A stretch of 11,535 nt of DNA from CAZWXH01 sp964637725 (GTDB lineage: Bacteria; Bacillota_I; Bacilli_A; Erysipelotrichales; Coprobacillaceae): NCBI GenBank assembly GCA_964637725.1, contig CAZWXH010000056.1:1-11535 (forward strand), given 5' to 3'. A program made the position numbers and the translations under genes. Numbering within the stretch: the first letter of the stretch is position 1; every line of letters begins with the position of its first letter. Positions 1-6,053 of the stretch are shown here, in pieces. The notes below the pieces were generated by a model. The model had not been told where the DNA came from. It made no database searches and was given only the letters and a program-made list of their open reading frames with translations.

Positions 1-7
1 ATGCATA

Positions 8-40
8 ATAAAAGATGACCTATCAAAGGATAAATCATCT
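8..40 (-). terminator. Rho-independent terminator after the small membrane protein gene
   Basis: Arms AGATGA (13-18) and TCATCT (35-40) enclose a second short stem TATC (21-24)/GATA (29-32), with symmetric two-base internal loops. Read on the minus strand, the hairpin is followed by TTTTATTAT. It lies about 47 bases past the stop of the 80-residue membrane protein gene and would end the transcript starting at the 1591-1618 promoter. The stem is AT-rich and interrupted, so strength is uncertain. Confidence 0.55.
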
Positions 41-86
41 AATAAAAATCTTATTAATTTCATGTGTCTACTTGACAAGACTCAGA

Positions 87-329
87 TCAGAATGCTAATA
101 CAATAACTATCCCTAATATAATCCCAAACATTTCTATAGACAATCTGTATATAATTGGATAACCTAATATTATCATGATTATAAAATATAATAGTGATAA
201 TATTGGTAAGACTATCCCATACTTCATCTTATGTTTACATATGATATATTGAAAAAATCCAACCATTGCACAAGGTAGAATGAATATAGATAATATCGTT
301 ATTAATGAGCTCATTTGAATCATAAACAT
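87..329 (-). CDS. Small hydrophobic membrane protein of unknown function, 80 residues
   Basis: I do not recognise this family. The product is almost entirely hydrophobic, with three likely membrane segments at about residues 8-28, 38-57 and 60-79 and a short basic loop (KHKMK) near residues 32-36; there is no cleavable signal peptide and no catalytic motif. An AAGAAGGG ribosome site lies about seven bases before the ATG, which supports both the gene and this start. It begins 15 bases after the stop of the metallophosphoesterase lipoprotein gene, so the two are probably co-transcribed and the ribosome site almost touches that stop. A role as a partner of the lipoprotein or a small stress or envelope protein is possible but is only inference from position. 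A terminator-like hairpin follows at 8-40. Confidence 0.6.
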   Translation of the reverse strand: MFMIQMSSLITILSIFILPCAMVGFFQYIICKHKMKYGIVLPILSLLYFIIMIILGYPIIYRLSIEMFGIILGIVIVLAF

Positions 330-344
330 AGATTGCCCTTCTTT

Positions 345-1574
345 CTATTTTACTTGAATAGTAAGTTGATTATGATTTTTTGTATCTTTCATCATACTTT
401 CTAAATATGTTTTATAGAATTCTACATCCTTAGCAATCGGTTGATTATAATATTGATAACCTGGCATGTTTTTTAATTCTTCAATATGTTCATGCATATT
501 TCCCGTAAAATAATAACGATTGGCTTTGACAAGAACTTCTTTCATTTGTTGGCGTATAGATTCATCTTTGATTTTTGAAAAACCTTCTTCAAAATGAGTT
601 GATGAAACAAGATCAAAGTATTCATTTGAATCTTTTGATATTGTAAGTGATTCATTATGATAATTTATTGACTCTTTATTAATATCAATAACTCCATATT
701 GTAATGGTGCATCCAATAAAGATGAAGATGCAATATCATAAATACCATTTATTTCTTGAATGTTTTGACAATGAACATGTCCACTTAATACAAAAGGAAC
801 TTGATATGATTTAAATAAATCAGCTATCTCTTTATTATTTTTAATTGTATAACCATTATTCAATAGTTCATTATGATCAGTTAAATTATGATGCATAGCA
901 ATTAACGGCGTCTTTTTATCCTTTTGAATAGATGTTAATTGTTCTTTCATCCATTTCATTGTAGAATCAGGAAAATTTCCACCCATCGCAAAGTTTCCAC
1001 CTGTTAATTCATGAGCATTTGTGTCCATCATTAATAAAGAATATTTATCATTAATATCAATACGATAACTTAAAGATTCTTTATGTTCACTTGTTGATAA
1101 ATTATATCCCAAATCTTTATAAACTTCTTTGAATACCTTTGCATTAGTTTTCTCTACTTCAAAATAATCATCTTTACCATAGCCTTTAGGATTGAGTGTA
1201 TCAACATCATGATTACCATTAATAACAGCCACTGGAATATCATTATCAGTCACCTTCTTTAAATAATTGGCTAAACCTTGATGACTTCCCTTCTCTCCAT
1301 TAAAAGAAAGATCCCCCGTCACAATAACTAAGTCAGGTTTGATCTCTTTTACTTTTGTTATAAAGGCTTCCATGATTTCATCAGCATTTGTTACCATTTT
1401 ACCATCACCATATAACATACTCTCTTCAAACCATTCACAATCTTTATAATAGTCTTTTAAAAAGTAATGAATATCACTCGTAACCACTATTTTTAAGTTC
1501 TCTTTTTCAACTAGAGATTTACCTTGGCATCCTACCAACAACAAACATATTATTCCTATCAACAGTTTCCTCAT
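345..1574 (-). CDS. Calcineurin-like metallophosphoesterase lipoprotein, cyclic nucleotide phosphodiesterase-like
   Basis: Predicted surface-anchored, two-metal phosphoesterase of 409 residues. The start at 1574 is preferred because the product then opens with a short basic stretch, a hydrophobic segment and a lipobox ending at Cys16 (LLVGC), and because AGGTGA precedes this ATG; a longer in-frame start at 1610 would bury the signal. All calcineurin-fold motifs are present: DIH (Asp34, His36), GDLS (Asp88), GNHD (residues 120-123), MHHN (His228) and GHVH (265-268). Residues after about 325 form a helical C-terminal region like that of secreted cyclic nucleotide phosphodiesterase-like proteins such as Listeria Lmo2642 (family knowledge, recalled not searched). 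The substrate cannot be read from sequence; phosphodiesters or nucleotides outside the membrane are likely. It has its own promoter directly downstream of the pfl terminator and is followed by a small membrane protein gene. Confidence 0.88.
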   Translation of the reverse strand: MRKLLIGIICLLLVGCQGKSLVEKENLKIVVTSDIHYFLKDYYKDCEWFEESMLYGDGKMVTNADEIMEAFITKVKEIKPDLVIVTGDLSFNGEKGSHQGLANYLKKVTDNDIPVAVINGNHDVDTLNPKGYGKDDYFEVEKTNAKVFKEVYKDLGYNLSTSEHKESLSYRIDINDKYSLLMMDTNAHELTGGNFAMGGNFPDSTMKWMKEQLTSIQKDKKTPLIAMHHNLTDHNELLNNGYTIKNNKEIADLFKSYQVPFVLSGHVHCQNIQEINGIYDIASSSLLDAPLQYGVIDINKESINYHNESLTISKDSNEYFDLVSSTHFEEGFSKIKDESIRQQMKEVLVKANRYYFTGNMHEHIEELKNMPGYQYYNQPIAKDVEFYKTYLESMMKDTKNHNQLTIQVK

Positions 1575-1590
1575 ATTATCACCTAATTTA

Positions 1591-1618
1591 AGTATAACAC
1601 CAGCACTCAATTAAACAA
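1591..1618 (-). promoter_or_regulatory. Promoter of the metallophosphoesterase unit
   Basis: On the minus strand, TTGTTT (1618-1613) is separated by 16 bases from TATACT (1596-1591), which is preceded by TG one base upstream (extended -10, TGTTATACT). It sits between the pfl terminator hairpin and the metallophosphoesterase start, giving a leader of only about ten bases before the coding region, and its -35 abuts the U-tract of the terminator. Confidence 0.6.
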
Positions 1619-1644
1619 AGAAAAAAAGCGCTTAGGCGCTTTTT
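1616..1644 (-). terminator. Rho-independent terminator of the pfl operon
   Basis: Perfect nine-base stem AAAAAGCGC (1623-1631) / GCGCTTTTT (1636-1644) with loop TTAG. On the minus strand the stem runs into TTTTTTTC. It starts seven bases after the stop of the glycyl radical subunit gene, so it ends the pflB / 69-residue / glycyl radical transcript. Confidence 0.88.
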
Positions 1645-1650
1645 AAGTTA

Positions 1651-1893
1651 TTATAATGCTTCGTGGAATGTACGAGAGATAACATCATCTTGTTGTTCTT
1701 TTGTTAATTTAACAAAGTTAACAGCATATCCTGAAACACGAATTGTTAATTGAGGATATTTTTCTGGATGAGCTTGTGCATCTAATAAAGTATCTCTATT
1801 TAAAACATTAACATTTAAATGATGTCCACCTTTTTCAGCATAAGCATCTAACATTCCTACCAAGTTTTCAACTTGTTGATTATTTACAGCCAT
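1651..1893 (-). CDS. grcA: Stand-alone glycyl radical subunit of pyruvate formate-lyase (GrcA/YfiD-like)
   Basis: This 80-residue protein is the part missing from the adjacent PFL core. It carries the GGxHLNVNV segment (about residues 22-30), HPEKYPQLTIRV and the radical loop RVSGYA, with the predicted radical-bearing Gly55, and ends LTKEQQDDVISRTF, all typical of a full-length PFL C-terminus. In PFL, an activating radical-SAM enzyme abstracts hydrogen from this glycine, and the radical passes to the two active-site cysteines to cleave pyruvate with CoA into acetyl-CoA and formate. The start at 1893 is chosen because AGAAGGAGA lies seven to eight bases upstream; a longer in-frame start at 1926 would lie inside the preceding gene. 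E. coli GrcA/YfiD is known to replace an oxygen-cleaved PFL terminus. Here it appears to be an obligate subunit, because the core has no domain of its own. No activating enzyme is in this window. Confidence 0.92.
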   Translation of the reverse strand: MAVNNQQVENLVGMLDAYAEKGGHHLNVNVLNRDTLLDAQAHPEKYPQLTIRVSGYAVNFVKLTKEQQDDVISRTFHEAL

Positions 1894-1909
1894 AATTTTC
1901 TCTCCTTCT

Positions 1910-2119
1910 TTAAAATTCATCATCATCTGGTAATATTACTGTTGGAATTTTACAAGCAGTATCGCCTTCTAAATCACAAGCAGCACCAGACATAATATCA
2001 ATTTTTTCGATTTCCACATGACCTGGATCATTAACTTTGACATTGATATGTCCTGATCCTTGACTCATATGTTCGTCTAACATTTTGACTATTTCATCAA
2101 TTTCTTTTTGAGTAGCCAT
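1910..2119 (-). CDS. Truncated glycyl radical domain-like protein lacking the radical loop, 69 residues
   Basis: I do not recognise a named family. Residues 1-29 clearly resemble the first 30 residues of the neighbouring glycyl radical subunit: nine of nineteen aligned positions are identical between VKMLDEHMSQGSGHINVKV here and VGMLDAYAEKGGHHLNVNV there. After that the sequences part: there is no PEKYPQL, no RVSGYA and hence no radical glycine. Instead the tail has two cysteines (Cys48, Cys56; pattern CX7C) and ends in acidic DDDEF. The gene has its own ATG with a modest GAGAAGTG ribosome site, starts 16 bases after pflB stops and ends 16 bases before the radical subunit starts, so the three are one operon. 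It is most likely a paralogue that docks on the PFL core or activating enzyme; protective, assembly or competitive roles are inference. A decayed remnant is less likely because the frame is intact and well spaced. Confidence 0.75.
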   Translation of the reverse strand: MATQKEIDEIVKMLDEHMSQGSGHINVKVNDPGHVEIEKIDIMSGAACDLEGDTACKIPTVILPDDDEF

Positions 2120-2135
2120 CTATATTCACTTCTCT

Positions 2136-4202
2136 CTAGTTACCTTTTTTAATAGATTCAATATCAAGATCTCCAGCGAATACTTCATCATCTTTACCTA
2201 AAGCCCCAGGGATAATTGTGAAGGTATTTGAAATACCATCTTGAGCATCTCTGAAAGGTAATTTAGCAACTGATGATAATGAAGAGATTGCACCATGAGT
2301 ATCTCTACCATGCATAGGGTTAGCACCTGGAGCAAATGGTTCTCCAGCTTTTCTTCCATCAGGGGTATTTCCTGTTGCTTTACCATAAACAACATTAGAT
2401 GTAATTGTTAAGATTGAAGTTGTTGGTACACCATCTCTATAAGTATGATGTTGACGAATCATGTTCATGAATGTTTCTACTAACCATGAAGCAATTTCAT
2501 CTGCTTTATCATCATCGTTACCATATTTAGGGAAATCTCCTTCAATTTCGTAATCAACGATAATACCATCTTCATCTCTAATACATTTAACTTTTGCATA
2601 TTTCATTGCTGATAATGAATCAGTTACAACTGATAAACCAGCAATTCCTGTAGCGAAGTATCTTTTAACTTCTCTATCATGTAAAGCCATTTGGATTCTT
2701 TCATATGCATATTTATCATGCATATAATGAATAATATTTAAAGTGTTAACATATACTTTTGCAAGCCATGCCATCATATCAACATATTTTTGTTTAACAT
2801 CTTCATAATCTAAGTAATCACCTTCAACCGCACGGTATCTTGGTCCTATTTGTTTCTTAGTTTTTTCATCTACACCACCATTGATAGCGTATAATAAACA
2901 TTTAGCTAAGTTCGCTCTTGCTCCAAAGAATTGCATTTCTTTACCAACGATCATTGAAGAAACACAACAAGCAATTGCATAATCATCACCATGAGTAACT
3001 CTCATTAAATCATCATTTTCATATTGAATAGATGAAGTTGTAATTGATTGTTTTGCACAGAATGCTTTAAAAGCATGTGGTAAGTTAACTGACCATAATA
3101 CAGTTAAGTTTGGTTCAGGAGCAGCTCCTAAGTTAGTTAATGTGTGTAAGTATCTAAATGATGTTCTTGTAACCATATGACGACCATCAACACCAACACC
3201 ACCAATTGATTCAGTAACCCAAGTTGGATCTCCCGCAAAGATATCATTATAATCAGGAGTTCTTGCGAATCTCACTAATCTTAATTTCATAATAAATTGG
3301 TCGATGAATTCTTGAATTTGTTCTTCAGTGAAGACACCATTTTCAATATCTCTTTCAGCATAGATATCAATAAAAGTAGAAGTTCTACCTAATGACATTG
3401 CTGCACCATTTTGTTCTTTAACAGCACCTAAGTATCCAAAATATAACCATTGAATAGCTTCTTGTACGTTAGTTGCTGGTTTAGAAATATCAAAACCATA
3501 AGCATCAGCCATTTGTTTCAATTCACCTAATGCTCTAATTTGTTCACTTAATTCTTCACGTAAAAGAATTGTTTTTGAAGTCATTCTTTCTTGAGAAGTC
3601 GCTAATTGATTTTTCTTATCTTCAATTAAGTGATCAGTACCATATAAAGCAACTCTTCTGTAGTCACCAATAATACGTCCACGACCATAACCATCTGGTA
3701 AACCAGTGATAATGTGTGCAGAACGTGCAGCTCTCATTTCAGGAGTGTAAACATCAAACACACCTTGATTATGAGTTTTTCTATAATCTCTAAAGATTCT
3801 TGAGATTTCAGGATCTACTGTGTATCCATTTGATTCACATGCTTGTTCAGCAATACGAATACCACCAAATGGTTGTAAAGATCTTTTAAAAGGTTTGTCA
3901 GTTTGTAAACCAACAATTCTTTCTTTAGGTTGATCAATATACCCTGCAGCATGAGAAGTTAAAGTAGATACAACTTTTGTATCCATATCCAAAACTCCAC
4001 CAGCATCTCTTTCTTTCTTAGTTAAATCCATTACTTCATCCCATAAAGCAAGCGTATCTGCAGTTGCATCAGCTAAGAAAGCATCATCGCCATCATATGG
4101 TTTGTAGTTTAACTGAATAAAGTCTCTTAAATTAACTTCTTTGTTCCACTTTCCTGCTTGGAAGCCTTCCCAAGCACCATTCCATTTTTCATTAAAAGTC
4201 AT
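2136..4202 (-). CDS. pflB: Pyruvate formate-lyase core subunit without glycyl radical domain
   Basis: Catalyses pyruvate + CoA to acetyl-CoA + formate in anaerobic fermentation, in the cytoplasm. The 688 residues match the PFL barrel throughout: the start MTFNEKWNGAWEGF, the phosphate/substrate-site region LPDGYGRGRIIGDYRR (about 168-183), the active-site pair Cys412-Cys413 within IACCVS (E. coli Cys418-Cys419), GARANLAK, and near the end FAPGANPMHGRD and FTIIPGALGKDDE. Ordinary PFLs are about 750-760 residues and continue from GKDDEV into the glycyl radical domain; this one stops after 18 unrelated-looking residues with a clean TAG. The missing domain is encoded two genes downstream, so activity should need subunit assembly. 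An AGGGGGT ribosome site precedes the ATG, a good promoter lies at 4234-4262, and terminator 1616-1644 closes the operon. The activating enzyme gene pflA is not in the window. Confidence 0.96.
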   Translation of the reverse strand: MTFNEKWNGAWEGFQAGKWNKEVNLRDFIQLNYKPYDGDDAFLADATADTLALWDEVMDLTKKERDAGGVLDMDTKVVSTLTSHAAGYIDQPKERIVGLQTDKPFKRSLQPFGGIRIAEQACESNGYTVDPEISRIFRDYRKTHNQGVFDVYTPEMRAARSAHIITGLPDGYGRGRIIGDYRRVALYGTDHLIEDKKNQLATSQERMTSKTILLREELSEQIRALGELKQMADAYGFDISKPATNVQEAIQWLYFGYLGAVKEQNGAAMSLGRTSTFIDIYAERDIENGVFTEEQIQEFIDQFIMKLRLVRFARTPDYNDIFAGDPTWVTESIGGVGVDGRHMVTRTSFRYLHTLTNLGAAPEPNLTVLWSVNLPHAFKAFCAKQSITTSSIQYENDDLMRVTHGDDYAIACCVSSMIVGKEMQFFGARANLAKCLLYAINGGVDEKTKKQIGPRYRAVEGDYLDYEDVKQKYVDMMAWLAKVYVNTLNIIHYMHDKYAYERIQMALHDREVKRYFATGIAGLSVVTDSLSAMKYAKVKCIRDEDGIIVDYEIEGDFPKYGNDDDKADEIASWLVETFMNMIRQHHTYRDGVPTTSILTITSNVVYGKATGNTPDGRKAGEPFAPGANPMHGRDTHGAISSLSSVAKLPFRDAQDGISNTFTIIPGALGKDDEVFAGDLDIESIKKGN

Positions 4203-4233
4203 TTTCTAACCCCCTGTATATTATTTCCTATCC

Positions 4234-4262
4234 ATTATAGCACTCAAGCATTGATGAAACAA
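4234..4262 (-). promoter_or_regulatory. Main promoter of the pfl operon
   Basis: On the minus strand, TTGTTT (4262-4257) and TATAAT (4239-4234) are 17 bases apart, with TG one base before the -10 (TGCTATAAT), a near-consensus vegetative promoter. It leaves a leader of about 25 bases to the pflB ATG, which holds the AGGGGGT ribosome site. The -35 overlaps one arm of an inverted repeat (4252-4276), suggesting control at this site. Confidence 0.75.
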
Positions 4263-4276
4263 TGGTAATTTCATCA
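4252..4276. repeat. Inverted repeat overlapping the pfl promoter -35
   Basis: Perfect eight-base arms TGATGAAA (4252-4259) and TTTCATCA (4269-4276) are separated by nine bases. The promoter-proximal arm and spacer contain the TTGTTT -35 of the pfl promoter, a normal position for a repressor operator. The sequence does not match the Rex, CcpA or Fnr consensus sites I know. The region is AT-rich, so chance is not excluded. Confidence 0.45.
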
Positions 4277-4295
4277 TTTTTTGCTTATTAAGTAT

Positions 4296-4338
4296 TTATA
4301 ACAGATGTTATGGATAAGACAAACGTATTATAACAGAT
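4296..4338. repeat. Palindrome and direct repeat upstream of the pfl promoter
   Basis: ATAACA-GA-TGTTAT (4298-4311) is a 14-base inverted repeat. Its first part, TTATAACAGAT (4296-4306), recurs exactly at 4328-4338, 32 bases away, close to three helical turns. The second copy read on the minus strand contains TGTTATAAT (4335-4327), a possible extended -10 for a second, upstream pfl promoter. This may be an activator or repressor site pair; no known factor is assigned. Confidence 0.4.
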
Positions 4339-4410
4339 TTATATCAACATCTCTACTTATATGCACCAAGAGAAAGAGCTTATTTTTAAATAAATTATCA
4401 TATGTAAAAT

Positions 4411-4434
4411 TAAAAAATAAGCCTTAAGGCTTAT
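4411..4434 (-). terminator. Rho-independent terminator of the EIIB-like gene, overlapping its stop codon
   Basis: Stem ATAAGCC (4417-4423) / GGCTTAT (4428-4434) with loop TTAA; on the minus strand it is followed by TTTTTTA. The upstream arm includes the TAA stop (4433-4431) of the EIIB-like gene. It isolates that gene from the pfl operon downstream. Confidence 0.82.
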
Positions 4435-4769
4435 AGTTTTGATTTAATATCTTTTTCTATTAAAGATGATTGTTTACCAAAGATAATTGATAAGGTTTGT
4501 TTCCCTTCAACTATTCCACTTGCTCCTAAAGATTGAATAGATGCAATATCAACAATTGATTGATTCTTTAAAATAACTGATAACTTAGATGGTGAACTAC
4601 TAACATCATCAATATTTTCAATACCTCCTAATGCTTTAACTAATGTCTCAACATCAAAAGAAGAAGACATAGTGACAGTAGTCGTATTCTTAGCTTTTTT
4701 AGAATACAAATAGAAAAACACAATTCCGGCAACAACAACTATAATTAATCCAATAAGAAAAATATCCAT
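4431..4769 (-). CDS. Membrane-anchored PTS EIIB-like domain lacking the phospho-acceptor cysteine
   Basis: The 112-residue product has one N-terminal membrane segment (about residues 3-22), a basic stop-transfer stretch (SKKAK) and then a single glucose-type EIIB fold: VKALGGIENIDDV (about 44-56), a central beta segment KLSVIL, SIQSLGASGIV (about 78-87) and QTLSIIFG (about 91-98). In working EIIB domains the segment after LGGxENI reads CxTRLR and its cysteine takes phosphate from EIIA. Here the equivalent run is SSSPSKLSV, with Ser59 at the cysteine position, so normal phosphotransfer is not expected. A regulatory or structural role at the membrane is inferred. Mycoplasma genomes have a small protein of similar size annotated as an EIIB-like component (recalled). 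AAAGGATGTG precedes the ATG. The gene diverges from the RodA-type gene and has its own terminator overlapping its stop. Confidence 0.75.
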   Translation of the reverse strand: MDIFLIGLIIVVVAGIVFFYLYSKKAKNTTTVTMSSSFDVETLVKALGGIENIDDVSSSPSKLSVILKNQSIVDIASIQSLGASGIVEGKQTLSIIFGKQSSLIEKDIKSKL

Positions 4770-4789
4770 ATATTCACATCCTTTTTTGT

Positions 4790-4822
4790 TTGAAGTATTT
4801 GTTTTTTATAGTATACTATAAT
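4790..4822 (+). promoter_or_regulatory. Divergent promoter region between the EIIB-like and RodA-type genes
   Basis: For the plus strand, TTGAAG (4790-4795) and TATACT (4812-4817) are 16 bases apart. The -10 lies in a perfect 14-base palindrome TATAGTATACTATA (4807-4820) that also offers TATACT on the minus strand (4815-4810), though without a good minus-strand -35. Both genes must start transcription within the 87 bases between their start codons. Confidence 0.5.
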
Positions 4823-4856
4823 AAGATAAAAAAAGAAATATGAAAGGAGTCAAACA

Positions 4857-6053
4857 ATGGAAAAAATGAAAATACTTTTTAAACGTCAACCATTGATTCC
4901 TATTTTAATTGTACTCGCATTTATAAGTGTTATTTCTATATTAAGTGCGACTCCTTTAATTAATCTTCCAGGCGCCTCTACAATGTGGTTAAAACAAGGT
5001 CTCTTCTACTTAGCATCTTTTGTGATTATCTATATTATCAACAAAGTCGGTAATGAGCAAATCTATGATAAGATATGGCTTGCCTATTGGATTGTGATTG
5101 CCTTATTAGTGGGACTTGTCATTGATAGAATATTCTATGTTTATATCACTGTAGGAAACGATATTATTCCTTTTGCGAATACTGTCAATGGTGCAACTTC
5201 TTGGTATAATCTTCCTGGTTTTAGTTTACAACCTTCCGAGTTTATGAAAGTCATCATCGTTATCATTCTTGCCAAAGTTACCAAAGAATATAATGAACAT
5301 GCTTTAATTAAAACTTTTGAAAGTGAAGTCAGATATATTATAAAGTGTATGGGTGTTGTTATTTTACCAGCTGCTCTTATTTATTTACAAAATGATGCTG
5401 GGGTTGTCTTAATTATTTTAAGTGGTGTTTTCTTTGTTATATTATCTAGTGGTTTAAGAGGATCATGGTTTACTTTTGGTTTTCTCTTAGTTGGTGTTAT
5501 TATCGCCATTGGCGCATATTTGTTTTACCAACACCCTGATGTTTTTTCTCAGATTATTAGTGGTCATACACTAGATCGTTTCTATGGCTGGGCAAATCCT
5601 GAAGGTACATATGGAAAAGAAGGATACCAGTTATTTAACTCTTTATTATCTTATGGTACTGCTGGTTGGCTTGGTCATGGTTTCCAAAGTGTTGTAAAAG
5701 CTTTCCCTGAAGCTCATACTGACTTTATCTTTGCAGTTATATTAACGAACTATGGTTATATTGGAGGATTAATTACTCTTTGTGCAACAATAGCTTTAGA
5801 TGTTGCGATATTAAGAATTGGCTTTCATACAACAAGTAATCGAGACAAACACTTTATTATGGGAATATTTGGAATGATCGCATTCCAACAAATATGGAAT
5901 ATTGCGATGATTTTAGGACTACTTCCCATCACCGGTATTACCCTGCCATTCTTATCCAATGGTGGATCATCGTTATTATCATACATGATTGCAATTGGCA
6001 TGATAATGGATATCAGTAATCAAAATACAATATTAAAAAATAAGATTATCTAG
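4857..6053 (+). CDS. rodA: RodA-type SEDS peptidoglycan glycosyltransferase
   Basis: SEDS integral membrane protein (398 residues, about ten membrane segments) that polymerises lipid II into glycan strands, working with a class B penicillin-binding protein. Family motifs are clear: GATSW (112-116) followed by QPSEFMK (125-131), QNDAGVVL around Asp180, a long extracellular loop with GYQLFNSLLSYGTAGWLGHG (257-276), then PEAHTDFIF with Asp289 in the position of the essential B. subtilis RodA Asp280, and PITGITLPFLSNGGSSLL near the end. QPSEFMK and the TDFIF region resemble RodA more than FtsW, but FtsW or SpoVE cannot be excluded from sequence alone. AAAGGAG lies seven bases before the ATG. It is monocistronic, divergent from the EIIB-like gene and convergent with the pseudouridine synthase gene; their stop codons share CTAG (6050-6053). 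No PBP2, MreB or MreC gene is nearby. Confidence 0.9.
   Translation: MEKMKILFKRQPLIPILIVLAFISVISILSATPLINLPGASTMWLKQGLFYLASFVIIYIINKVGNEQIYDKIWLAYWIVIALLVGLVIDRIFYVYITVGNDIIPFANTVNGATSWYNLPGFSLQPSEFMKVIIVIILAKVTKEYNEHALIKTFESEVRYIIKCMGVVILPAALIYLQNDAGVVLIILSGVFFVILSSGLRGSWFTFGFLLVGVIIAIGAYLFYQHPDVFSQIISGHTLDRFYGWANPEGTYGKEGYQLFNSLLSYGTAGWLGHGFQSVVKAFPEAHTDFIFAVILTNYGYIGGLITLCATIALDVAILRIGFHTTSNRDKHFIMGIFGMIAFQQIWNIAMILGLLPITGITLPFLSNGGSSLLSYMIAIGMIMDISNQNTILKNKII

Noticed and set aside
1894..1926. Longer start for the glycyl radical subunit (MMMNFKEGE...)
   Set aside because: This stretch overlaps the end of the 69-residue gene and contains the ribosome site (AGAAGGAGA) for the ATG at 1893.
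2198..2395. 65-residue minus-strand ORF in another frame
   Set aside because: It lies fully inside the strongly conserved end of the PFL core and has no recognisable motif or convincing ribosome site; it is a shadow reading.
1651..4202. PFL split caused by a sequencing or assembly frameshift
   Set aside because: The core ends in its own stop, two further genes each have a start codon and ribosome site, and a distinct 69-residue gene is inserted between. A one-base error could not create this arrangement.
4203..4410. Possible riboswitch or small RNA upstream of pfl
   Set aside because: No conserved riboswitch core or terminator-antiterminator pair is visible before pflB, and the main promoter leaves only a short leader; the repeats look like protein-binding sites instead.
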